Source: JBCDCU01 sp039180865 | GTDB taxonomy: Bacteria; Pseudomonadota; Alphaproteobacteria; Rhizobiales; JACESI01 | Length of the DNA: 28,738 nucleotides | Direction of reading: 5' to 3' | Assembly (NCBI GenBank): GCA_039180865.1 | Contig: JBCDCZ010000017.1 | Span: 1 to 28,738 of the forward strand | Shown: positions 8,473 to 15,496 of the stretch, in pieces | How the letters are laid out: every line of letters starts with the position of its first letter | Numbering within the stretch: the stretch's first letter is position 1 | Notes under the pieces: model-generated | Database searches by the model: none | Told to the model about the DNA's origin: nothing | What the model saw: only the letters and a program-made list of their open reading frames with translations | Position numbers and translations under genes: made by a program

Positions 8473-9171
8473 TCAACTTCCGCACGCCCAGGGCTCTTTC
8501 ATGGACGGAACCGGCGGCTGTTCGCGCACATATGACTCGATCAGCCGGTCGAAGGCGCGGCGGGTCAGCTTGTTGTGCTCGGACGAATAGCCAAGCGTCG
8601 CGATATAGCTCCAGTGCGCATGCATCATGGAGACGAAGAGAAACGACAATTCCTCGCACGAATGCGCATCAAGCTCGGGATGGGCAATCGCAAGCTCGTG
8701 GTTCACCACCTGGCCGAGCGTCTTATATTGCCGGCAGAGATGATCGCGCAGCGGTTCAGAGCCGATCGAATAGGCAAAGAAGGCGTCATAGGCTTCAAGA
8801 TCGTCCGGCATTGGATGATCCTCTGCAACGCCGAAGAAGAAGTCGAGAAAGAATTTGAGCCGTTCGACCTGCCCGACCTTGACGATGCCGGCCACCAGCA
8901 ATTCCTGATAGCGAAGGCCGAGGAAATTGCAGAGCTCCACGATGAGTTCGTCGAGATCGGCATAATAATAGCGCACCAATTGCCGCGAGAGACCCGCTTC
9001 ATTGGCAACCGATTCAAACGAGAAGGTTTGGAGCCCCTTTTGCGTCAGAAGCCTGGTCGCGGCTGCCAGGATCTGAGCCTTCTTCTCCTTGGCCGATGCG
9101 TCCTTCTTCTGTTTGCTGGTTGCCTCATTGGCAGATGGATTGTCCTTGGCCGTCGATTCGTCCTTACTCAT
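8473..9171 (-). CDS. TetR/AcrR-family transcriptional regulator
   Basis: This 232-residue protein has a charged, disordered N-terminal tail (about 30 residues rich in Lys, Ser, Asp), then the TetR helix-turn-helix: KAQILAAATRLLTQKGLQTF and SFESVANEAGLSRQLVRYYY (about residues 33-76). The C-terminal ligand-binding domain is all-helical with LEAYDAFFAYSIGSEPLRDH typical of the fold. The start at 9171 is preferred over an in-frame ATG at 9207 because it places the DNA-binding domain at the usual distance and has GGGGGTG upstream. There is no gene beside it in operon, so it probably acts on distant targets and on itself. Confidence 0.88.
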   Translation of the reverse strand: MSKDESTAKDNPSANEATSKQKKDASAKEKKAQILAAATRLLTQKGLQTFSFESVANEAGLSRQLVRYYYADLDELIVELCNFLGLRYQELLVAGIVKVGQVERLKFFLDFFFGVAEDHPMPDDLEAYDAFFAYSIGSEPLRDHLCRQYKTLGQVVNHELAIAHPELDAHSCEELSFLFVSMMHAHWSYIATLGYSSEHNKLTRRAFDRLIESYVREQPPVPSMKEPWACGS

Positions 9172-9458
9172 AGTAACACCCCCATTCCCATGCCGTCTTA
9201 TGATCATACCGAAGGCATGGTGTCCGTTCTTTATTGTGCACCCCTACCGGGGTACCGCTTCCCTAACGGAAGCGCCGGGATCATAAAGAAATCCGGCCGA
9301 CAGGACATACGAAAATTGCCGGGTTTTCAGTTTGAAAATGCACTGAGTGCGGCGCGCCGCTTAGACGGGCTGCCAGTTTGCTGTTTTCATTGCGGGTTTT
9401 CTTGCGTTTTTACGATGATTGATCGCGACTTTTTTCAAAATGCAAAGGGGATAGGTAA
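9172..9458. other. TetR upstream region with two small dyads
   Basis: No gene is supported. A palindrome CGCTTCC-CTAAC-GGAAGCG lies at about 9257-9275 and a shorter one ACCCC-TACC-GGGGT at about 9241-9254. They sit 70-105 bp upstream of the TetR start and could be an operator or an RNA hairpin in its leader. The assignment is inference. Confidence 0.35.
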
Positions 9459-9518
9459 TTGACATCAACATATTGATTTCATTAGCCTTACCAATGTGCT
9501 GCATCCCCTCTCAGCGGC

Positions 9519-9614
9519 ATGAATAAAGTGGCAGACCCCGGTTTTATGATCTTGGAAACGGCGACGAATTTGATTGCGATCAAGGTCACTGAAACCGACA
9601 CGGATACAACCTGA
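9519..9614 (+). CDS. possible 31-residue small protein
   Basis: An ATG frame encodes MNKVADPGFMILETATNL followed by 13 further residues ending in an acidic/Thr-rich TETDTDTT. A TTGACA hexamer is 55 bp upstream (9459-9464) and an intrinsic terminator follows at 9733. After the TGA the same frame stays open for 38 more codons to a second TGA immediately before the terminator. The ribosome binding site is weak and I recognise no family. It could equally be a non-coding transcript. Confidence 0.3.
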   Translation: MNKVADPGFMILETATNLIAIKVTETDTDTT

Positions 9615-9732
9615 AAATGGTTTTTTGCGGCGCGGTTTTGCAGCCTGCCAGAAAATCCAAGAGTTTCGGCGCCCGTTTCCGGCGGCGGAAAAGACCGGCA
9701 GAGCCGGCAAGACCAAGACAGAACACCTTGAG

Positions 9733-9758
9733 CGGCCCCTTTCCGGGGCCGTCTTTTT
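9733..9758 (+). terminator. Rho-independent terminator
   Basis: The stem CGGCCCC (9733-9739) pairs with GGGGCCG (9745-9751) around a TTTCC loop and is followed by TCTTTTT. It ends a plus-strand transcript for which no conventional gene is annotated upstream, which supports a short RNA or small-protein unit starting after the TTGACA at 9459. Confidence 0.7.
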
Positions 9759-9848
9759 GTTTGGGGGGTGTGGGACGTCTGAGTGTGAGGGCGCTGCAGC
9801 CAACGTCCCCAGAGTTGGATATCCACCACATTGCCCCATAACCTGCCA

Positions 9849-10310
9849 CCTCGTTCCCCGGCCCCTGGATCGTCAGGCGCCGGGGCTCAGAAAATCCATC
9901 CGCCAGCACATCCGCCACGTCGGACATGATGATCTCTTCACCAAGCACCCCATCCGTTGCGTCAGCATCGGATTGCGCCCGTCCCGCCCCACTGGGCCCC
10001 GGCTCGGGGGCCGGGGAACGGGTGGATAGTTGGCAGGTGCAGAACGAGCATCGAGCGGGGCCCGCCACCAAGCACGATATTTGTTGATAGAAGGCTCTCT
10101 CTTCTTGTCTTCCCGGGCAGAGCCTGTCCCGGACTTGATCCGGGAAGCCGGGATCCAGGAAATCTCCCAACTTGCTCAAATCCAACGTTGTGTAAGGGGG
10201 GCTTGTCGAGAAACGCCCATCCGGTGCGTGAAGCATCGGATTGCGCCCGTCCCGCCGGCACGGGAGGGGCGCAAATGCCCTCCCTCGGGACGGGCACAAT
10301 CCTGAGATCC
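9849..10310 (+). repeat. mosaic intergenic repeat block C, with one inverted R2
   Basis: An R2 copy in reverse orientation lies at about 9849-9892 (GTTCCCCGGCCCCTGGATCG then GCGCCGGGGCTCAG). Plus-oriented R3 (9950-9990), R2 (9992-10035), a rearranged and expanded R1 (10113-10161), R3 (10217-10255) and R4 (10256-10305) follow. The two R2 copies face one another. The rest of 9759-10392 shows no supported gene. Confidence 0.7.
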
Positions 10311-10392
10311 GGGTTCAGCCAAAGCATAGCAACCTCGCATCGACGCCCCCCTCAGCAATACACGTATCCCAATCTTCAATCCAAACGGCACC

Positions 10393-10569
10393 TCACAAAA
10401 ACGAACCGACAACCCGCTCGATCACGACCGACCAGCCAGGGCTTCCGCGGCGGCCCGTCCAGACGCTGTCGCGTGCTTCCTTTGGAGCCGGAGCCGGACA
10501 GGCACAGGCACAGGCGCAGACCGCGCCATAGCCCTTGAAACCGTTCTTGTCATTATTCAGAAACAGCAT
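10393..10569 (-). CDS. 58-residue Cys/Pro-rich small peptide, possible RiPP precursor or metal-binding peptide
   Basis: This short frame begins 38 nt after the dehydrogenase stop on the same strand and has AGGAGA eight bases before its ATG, so it is probably translated from the same message. The peptide starts MLFLNNDKNGFKGYGAV. It then has four cysteines alternating with alanine (CACACAC, residues 18-24), an alternating PAPAPK stretch, and a Trp/Arg-rich C-terminal half (WTGRRGSPGW). The Cys-Ala run is encoded by a near-perfect hexanucleotide repeat TGYGCC. I do not recognise a family. A leader of about 17 residues before a Cys-rich core resembles modified-peptide precursors in layout, but no dedicated modifying enzyme is adjacent except the dehydrogenase. 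A metal-chelating peptide is another possibility. Confidence 0.5.
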   Translation of the reverse strand: MLFLNNDKNGFKGYGAVCACACACPAPAPKEARDSVWTGRRGSPGWSVVIERVVGSFL

Positions 10570-10607
10570 GAGCTTTTTCTCCTATGGCTTTCTCTTTATT
10601 CAATCAT

Positions 10608-11378
10608 TTAAAGTTTGTATCCACCGTCGACTGGGATCACAGCGCCCGTCACGAAGCCCGCTTTCGGCTCGCACAAAAAGCCGATCACACCGCTCACATC
10701 TTCCGGCAATCCGACCCGGCCAAGCGCCGTTGCGCCCGCGATGTAATCCCGCGCACCGGGAATGATCTCGTTGAACAGCTTGGCGTTGAAATCATCGTCG
10801 AGACCGCCCGGCGCGACGGCATTGACGGTGATCTTGCGCGCCCCCAGAATCTGCGCCCAGTAGAGCGTCATCGTCTGGAGTGCCGCCTTCAACGGCCCAT
10901 AGGCAATGAGCGGCGGGAAGACGCCGTTCGCAAGCCCGGAACTTAGATTAACGATCCGGCCGCCGTCAGCCAGATGCGGGACGAGCGCCTGAGTGAGGAG
11001 CACGACGCTTTTGAAGTTTACCGTGTAAATCGCGTCGAGATCATCGCCCGTGATCTGGTCGAGACCGCCGATCCGAAGCGTTCCGGCATTGTTGATCAGG
11101 ATATCAAGTTTGTCGGCACCCCAGCCTTCGAGGATCTCCGGCACCCGGGTCGTCACCGCCGCAACACCGGCATCAGAAGAAAAATCCGCCTGAAGGGCGA
11201 CCGCCCGGCGTCCGAGCGCTTCGCTCTCGGCGACTGTCTCCTGGGCCGCAGCCTCTTCCGCCCGGTAGGTGAGGATGATATCCGCGCCCTTTCCCGCAAG
11301 CTCCAGCGCCGTCAAACGCCCGATATTGCGGCTTCCGCCCGTTACCAGTGCGATCTTTCCTGCAAGTGTGTCGCTCAT
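10608..11378 (-). CDS. short-chain dehydrogenase/reductase (classical SDR)
   Basis: This 256-residue NAD(P)-dependent oxidoreductase has the cofactor motif TGGSRNIG (13-20), the structural NNAG (96-99), catalytic Ser147, and Tyr160 and Lys164 in YGPLK. The C-terminal GFVTGAVIPVDGGYKL is typical of 3-oxoacyl-ACP-reductase-like SDRs. The start at 11378 has AGAGG nine bases upstream; the open frame continues to 11492 but that would add a non-conserved tail across the promoter. It is divergent from LysR2, a common regulator/target arrangement, and is followed by the Cys-rich small peptide gene. The substrate is unknown. Confidence 0.92.
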   Translation of the reverse strand: MSDTLAGKIALVTGGSRNIGRLTALELAGKGADIILTYRAEEAAAQETVAESEALGRRAVALQADFSSDAGVAAVTTRVPEILEGWGADKLDILINNAGTLRIGGLDQITGDDLDAIYTVNFKSVVLLTQALVPHLADGGRIVNLSSGLANGVFPPLIAYGPLKAALQTMTLYWAQILGARKITVNAVAPGGLDDDFNAKLFNEIIPGARDYIAGATALGRVGLPEDVSGVIGFLCEPKAGFVTGAVIPVDGGYKL

Positions 11379-11491
11379 CGCTTCATCCTCTCGTTGTTGA
11401 ACCAAACATAGTGGATGGTATTTCGCGACATAAGTCGTCCATTTGACAATGTGGTGTAGACGAAATAACAACACCTGCACCGGACCGCACA
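11379..11491. promoter_or_regulatory. SDR / LysR2 divergent promoter with palindrome CGACATAAGTCG
   Basis: A perfect dyad CGAC-ATAA-GTCG lies at 11426-11437 in the middle of the intergenic region. A TTGACA hexamer at 11443-11448, with TAACAA 17 bp later (11466-11471), is a candidate promoter for LysR2. The dyad overlaps the upstream edge of that promoter, as expected for an autoregulated LysR-type operator. The link to LysR2 is inference. Confidence 0.45.
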
Positions 11492-12412
11492 ATGAGAGCC
11501 GAAGAGATGCGAAAAGCAGGAGAAATCGCCTTTTTAAAAGCCGTCGAACTCGGCTCGATCCGGGCGGCAGCGCGGGCGCTGCAGCAGGATCCGTCGGGTG
11601 TCTCCCGGAGGATCACGCAATTGGAACAACGCCTTGGCACGAAGCTCGTCGACCGGACCGGAAACGCCACAATTCCGACCGAGCAGGGCCAGATCTATTA
11701 TGAGGGACTTTCCAAAATCGTCGATCAGCTCGAGGCGCTCGACCAGCAGGTAAGCGGTGAACACCTCACCCCGCGCGGGCTCCTGCGCGTGACGTCTACA
11801 ATTGACTTCGGCCAGGAGTTTCTGACCGACTGGCTTTTCGCCTTCCGCGACCGCTACCCGGAGGTTGAATATGACCTCGTTCTCGCCAGCGGCTTTGTCG
11901 ATATGGTGCAGGACAATATCGATGTGGCGATCCGGGTCGGCTCGCTGCCTGATTCCGCGCTCATTGCAAAAAAGCTAGCCAATGCGCCGCGGGTGCTTGT
12001 CGCAGCACCCTCCTATCTGGAGCGTCGGGGAATCCCGAAGAAACCGGCGGACCTTGAAGACCACGATTTCGTTTTTTTTCTGGCGCGCAACCGCATGCAG
12101 CCGCTCGAACTCATCGATCGGAAAGGCGTGCGGCATCAGGTGATGCGCTCAAAGGGTGTTGCGATCAATGCGATCCGCTCGGCGGTGAAAACGGTGATTG
12201 CGGGTGCCGGCATTCATAACGGACCGCTCTGGGCCTTTGCGGGGGCGATCAAGCGCGGCGATGTGACGTTGGTGCTTCCCGATTATCACGAGAATGCTTT
12301 TCCGGTTTATGCCGTGAGGAAACCCTCCGTCGTGGTCCCTGCCCGCATCTCGCATTTCATCGACCATGTCGCGGAATGCGTGAAATCCGTCGACGGGCTG
12401 GAGCCGGTTTGA
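11492..12412 (+). CDS. LysR-family transcriptional regulator (LysR2)
   Basis: This 306-residue protein carries the N-terminal winged helix-turn-helix (AVELGSIRAAARALQQDPSG, then SRRITQLEQRLGTKLVDR) and an effector-binding domain beginning near GLLRVTSTIDFGQEF, ending HFIDHVAECVKSVDGLEPV. It resembles the CrgA-like group that reads one adjacent dehydrogenase. The divergent SDR at 11378 is the probable target. The ATG at 11492 (codon at 11492-11494) lacks a clear Shine-Dalgarno, and a second in-frame ATG five codons on is possible. Its last 23 codons before the stop have an ungapped degenerate copy at 17136-17204, beyond the TonB receptor/PepSY pair. Confidence 0.92.
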   Translation: MRAEEMRKAGEIAFLKAVELGSIRAAARALQQDPSGVSRRITQLEQRLGTKLVDRTGNATIPTEQGQIYYEGLSKIVDQLEALDQQVSGEHLTPRGLLRVTSTIDFGQEFLTDWLFAFRDRYPEVEYDLVLASGFVDMVQDNIDVAIRVGSLPDSALIAKKLANAPRVLVAAPSYLERRGIPKKPADLEDHDFVFFLARNRMQPLELIDRKGVRHQVMRSKGVAINAIRSAVKTVIAGAGIHNGPLWAFAGAIKRGDVTLVLPDYHENAFPVYAVRKPSVVVPARISHFIDHVAECVKSVDGLEPV

Positions 12413-12421
12413 GGGGGGACG
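12341..12421 (+). repeat. LysR2 3' tail, proximal copy of direct repeat
   Basis: The last 69 coding bases (12341-12409) align without gaps to 17136-17204; I count 54 of 69 identical. The stop context TTGAGGGGGGACG (12409-12421) closely matches the context of LysR1 (TTGAAGGGGGGACG, 2476-2489). Confidence 0.75.
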
Positions 12422-12444
12422 CAGTCGCGTCGTTGACCCGGAAG

Positions 12445-12740
12445 AGCACTCTTATCCGGTGCGGTTATTCGCAAGCGAAGAGTTATTCTGGGCCCCGGCT
12501 CAAGGCCGGGGAACCAAGAGGAGAGAAACTTCGTTTCTCTTAAAACCTCCTTGCGGAACTGGCTGCGCGATAATCACTGCCAAGCCTCATACCCTGATAC
12601 TCGTCTCCCCGGCCTCCGAGCCGGGGTCCAGAAGGGTGGCGCCACTGGCATCGTAACCGAAGGAATGACCATCGTTGCCAGTTCTACACACCCATCCGGT
12701 GCGCAAGCATCGGATTGTTCCCGTCCCGCCCCGTTCTCTT
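12445..12740 (+). repeat. mosaic intergenic repeat block D
   Basis: A partial R3 (12451-12475), R2 (12489-12515, CTGGGCCCCGGCTCAAGGC then CGGGGAACC), R1 (12607-12631, CCCCGGCCTCCGAGCCGGGG then TCCAG) and R3 (12691-12734) occur in the same order as in the other blocks. No gene is visible. Confidence 0.7.
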
Positions 12741-13076
12741 CGACTTCAATGTGCTGTCGCCACGCGCCGAATCTCGCCTGACGCGCACAATCAAGCAAAG
12801 GCCGGGCTCGTCGAAAACCATGACCGATACGTCATCCTTCGCCAGATGTGTTCGATCCCGTCTTGATTTATATACTCATAAGTTCCGATTTCCGCCTGTA
12901 TCCTGTTGCTGAAAAACCACAGGTATTTGGTAAGGCATTTTTCCGATCTCCATTTTCTTGACTTCAAAACTCATATTTGGTCTTCGGAGCGGGAGAGCCA
13001 GCCACTTGCGCATCTTTGCCAAAAGCCAGCCAGTCATTTGTTTCGCTTGAAAAAAAAGCGTATCCTGGGGGCTTTG
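12741..13076. other. upstream region of the TonB receptor gene
   Basis: This AT-richer stretch presumably holds the receptor promoter. The reading frame of the receptor stays open back to an ATG at 12906, but that extension lacks signal-peptide character. I see no convincing Fur or Irr box by eye, so iron regulation is not shown by the sequence. Confidence 0.4.
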
Positions 13077-15428
13077 ATGAAGAAATCCTTTTGGGCGACC
13101 ACCGCCCTTTGCACCTGCCTGAGCACATATGCATTCGCACAGGGCGTTGATCCGATCAGACCGGACGACGCGGCTCGCAACACCCAAGACAGCTTTCTCA
13201 AAGCCCTCGATATTAAAGACCTCGATACGGTCCTCTACGCCCAGACCGCGACCAATCAGGGCCGCGTGACACCGCTTTCCGAAGTGGTGCTTTTGGGAAC
13301 TGAAGATCCGACCGGACCGGTCGACGGCTTCAAAGCCAAACGGTCGAGTTCCGGTACGCGCATCAATTCCGAACTCGATGAATTGCCGGTCTCCGTCGAT
13401 GTCATTTCCGACGCGGTGATTGAAGCAACCAACGCCACGCGGGTCGAGACCGCGGTTCTTGCAGCGACCGGTGCCGCGGTCGGCAATACATTCGGAGGCG
13501 TCAATGAGAGTTTCATCATCCGCGGCTTCGATGCAAATGTCGCTGATAACGGAAACCTCACCGGCTTCTTCGATATTCAGGTGCGCGATTCAGCCAATGC
13601 GGAGCGCATCGAAGTGCTGAGCGGACCGGCCGGAGCGCTATTCGGCTTCGGACCTCCAGGCGGGGTGATCAACGTGATTACCAAAAAACCGCAGGACCGC
13701 CTCTTTCTTGATACGAAGACCGAAGTCAGCACATTTACAAGGGTTCGCCAGGAAATCGACGTCAATGTTCCGGTCGCAAAAGAGATCAACCTGAACACCC
13801 GTTTCGTCGCAGCCTTTGAAGGATCCGACAGCTTCCGTTTCCGCGACGCTTTCGATGAGACATTTCCGGAAAACAGGATTTTTCTTGCACCGTCTCTTTC
13901 TTTCGAACCGTTTGAGAATTTCAATGTTCTTTTGCGCGGGCAATATCTGCGCGACAGCCGGATCTTCGACCGCGGCATCCCGATCCTTCTCGATGGCAGC
14001 GCTGCCAGTGAAATTAGCGACTTCTTCGGCGATGCGTCGCTCGATCCGTTCATCGTCCAGAACCTCGTCGGCGATCTTCAGCTCGACTATGAAATCAACA
14101 AGAACTGGTCGGTAAGCGCCAATTTTTCCGGCAACCGGAATGAACGGGACGGGTTCTCGCTTGAAACCGAAGCCTTCCTGGAAGAGCCTCTGACCGTCGG
14201 CCCGATCCCGCCCTTCCTTCCCGTGCCGCTCGAAATCATTCCGGGCGGTCTTCTTTTGCGGCAATTGGAATTCCGCGATCAGGGAACAAGCCGGCTTGTC
14301 GCACGCGGCGACATCAACGGGTCTTTCTCAACCGGCTTCATCGATCATGAAGTTGTCGCATCCGTCGAACGGTTTAGCGGCGTAAACGACAGCGAGTTAT
14401 CGCAGTCCGGTTTCCTTCCTCCGGCGGGCGATGCGATCCCGCTAAGCGCCGTTGCCGCACCGACGACGCTCACCGAAGCCGATCTGACGATCCTGTTCGA
14501 CACTAAAAACGATACCGATACGCTGAGTTTCTCCTTCTTCGATAAACTCAGCTATAAGGATACCGTTCATATTCTGGGCGGCGGGCGCGTCGATATTCTC
14601 GATCAGTCGATTATCTCATCGGGCGTTCTCACTGATACGGTCGAGGTCACCGAGTTCTCACCGCGTGTCGGGATTGTTGTCAAACCGCTTGAAAACAAGA
14701 ACTTTTCCAGCTTCTTCAGCTATGGCGAATCTTTCGAGCCGAATACCGTTCTTGCCGTTGGGGGCGGCATTCTCGATCCGGAACTCGGCCGGACATTCGA
14801 AGGCGGTCTTTCCTACGATTTCCGTGACGGCGCCTTCAATCTCGCCGTGACAGCGTTCGATATCACGCTTGAAAACGCGCCGCTTTCAATCGATGGCGTG
14901 GAATTTGTCGGCACGACCAATTCAAGCCGTGGTGTGGAATTGCGCGCCAAAGGCGCCATCACCGATAATCTCGACCTGATCAGCACCTATACATTCGTCG
15001 ATTCGGAACTTTTGAGCGGCGGCGAATTGTTCGATGTTGCGGAGGGCGAAAGCGTTGTCGGCGTTCCGAAACACACCGTTACGTTTCTTGCGCAATATAG
15101 TTTCAGGGAGGATTCGATCCTCGATGGTCTCAGCCTCACAGGATCGCTGCGCTTTCAGGGGGCCCGCCTCCTGCAAAACACAAGTGTCGCGCTTATTCCA
15201 CTCGGCCCGCCGCTTGGCACGATCGAAACGCTCCTTCCTTCCATCGAACTCAATCCGACGGTCCGTATCGATATCGGTGCGCAATACGAACGGCATGAAA
15301 ACTTCGTCGTCGAATTCGGCATTCAGAACCTCCTCAATGACGAGATCATTCGGCCAAGTGCCGGGTCGGCTGTCGGCATACCGGAAGCCGGAATTGTCGG
15401 CTTCGGAGCAATCAAGATCAAGTTCTAG
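13077..15428 (+). CDS. TonB-dependent outer-membrane receptor, siderophore type
   Basis: This 783-residue outer-membrane transporter begins with a signal peptide (MKKSFWATTALCTCLSTYAF, cleaved near AFA). EVVLLGTE at about 68-75 lies where a TonB-box-like motif is expected. The plug domain spans about 100-205 (DELPVSVDVI, IRGFDANVADNGNLTGFF, ERIEVLSGPAGALFGFGPPG, GGVINVITKKP). A 22-strand beta-barrel follows and ends in a terminal Phe (GAIKIKF), as outer-membrane proteins do. The plug pattern with IRGF and GPAGALFG fits the ferric-siderophore subgroup, but the ligand is unknown. The start at 13077 is chosen for the signal peptide and a GGGG upstream. The PepSY gene follows after 68 bp. The pair lies between the intact LysR2 tail and its decayed copy. 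Confidence 0.92.
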   Translation: MKKSFWATTALCTCLSTYAFAQGVDPIRPDDAARNTQDSFLKALDIKDLDTVLYAQTATNQGRVTPLSEVVLLGTEDPTGPVDGFKAKRSSSGTRINSELDELPVSVDVISDAVIEATNATRVETAVLAATGAAVGNTFGGVNESFIIRGFDANVADNGNLTGFFDIQVRDSANAERIEVLSGPAGALFGFGPPGGVINVITKKPQDRLFLDTKTEVSTFTRVRQEIDVNVPVAKEINLNTRFVAAFEGSDSFRFRDAFDETFPENRIFLAPSLSFEPFENFNVLLRGQYLRDSRIFDRGIPILLDGSAASEISDFFGDASLDPFIVQNLVGDLQLDYEINKNWSVSANFSGNRNERDGFSLETEAFLEEPLTVGPIPPFLPVPLEIIPGGLLLRQLEFRDQGTSRLVARGDINGSFSTGFIDHEVVASVERFSGVNDSELSQSGFLPPAGDAIPLSAVAAPTTLTEADLTILFDTKNDTDTLSFSFFDKLSYKDTVHILGGGRVDILDQSIISSGVLTDTVEVTEFSPRVGIVVKPLENKNFSSFFSYGESFEPNTVLAVGGGILDPELGRTFEGGLSYDFRDGAFNLAVTAFDITLENAPLSIDGVEFVGTTNSSRGVELRAKGAITDNLDLISTYTFVDSELLSGGELFDVAEGESVVGVPKHTVTFLAQYSFREDSILDGLSLTGSLRFQGARLLQNTSVALIPLGPPLGTIETLLPSIELNPTVRIDIGAQYERHENFVVEFGIQNLLNDEIIRPSAGSAVGIPEAGIVGFGAIKIKF

Positions 15429-15496
15429 GGCAGGACTTAAGCGGGCAGTGACATATATCGCATCGGGATGAGCGGATCTGGCAAGGCATCGAATTT

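Noticed and set aside
12906..13076. 57-residue N-terminal extension of the TonB receptor
   Set aside because: The later ATG at 13077 begins a typical signal peptide; the extension would bury it.
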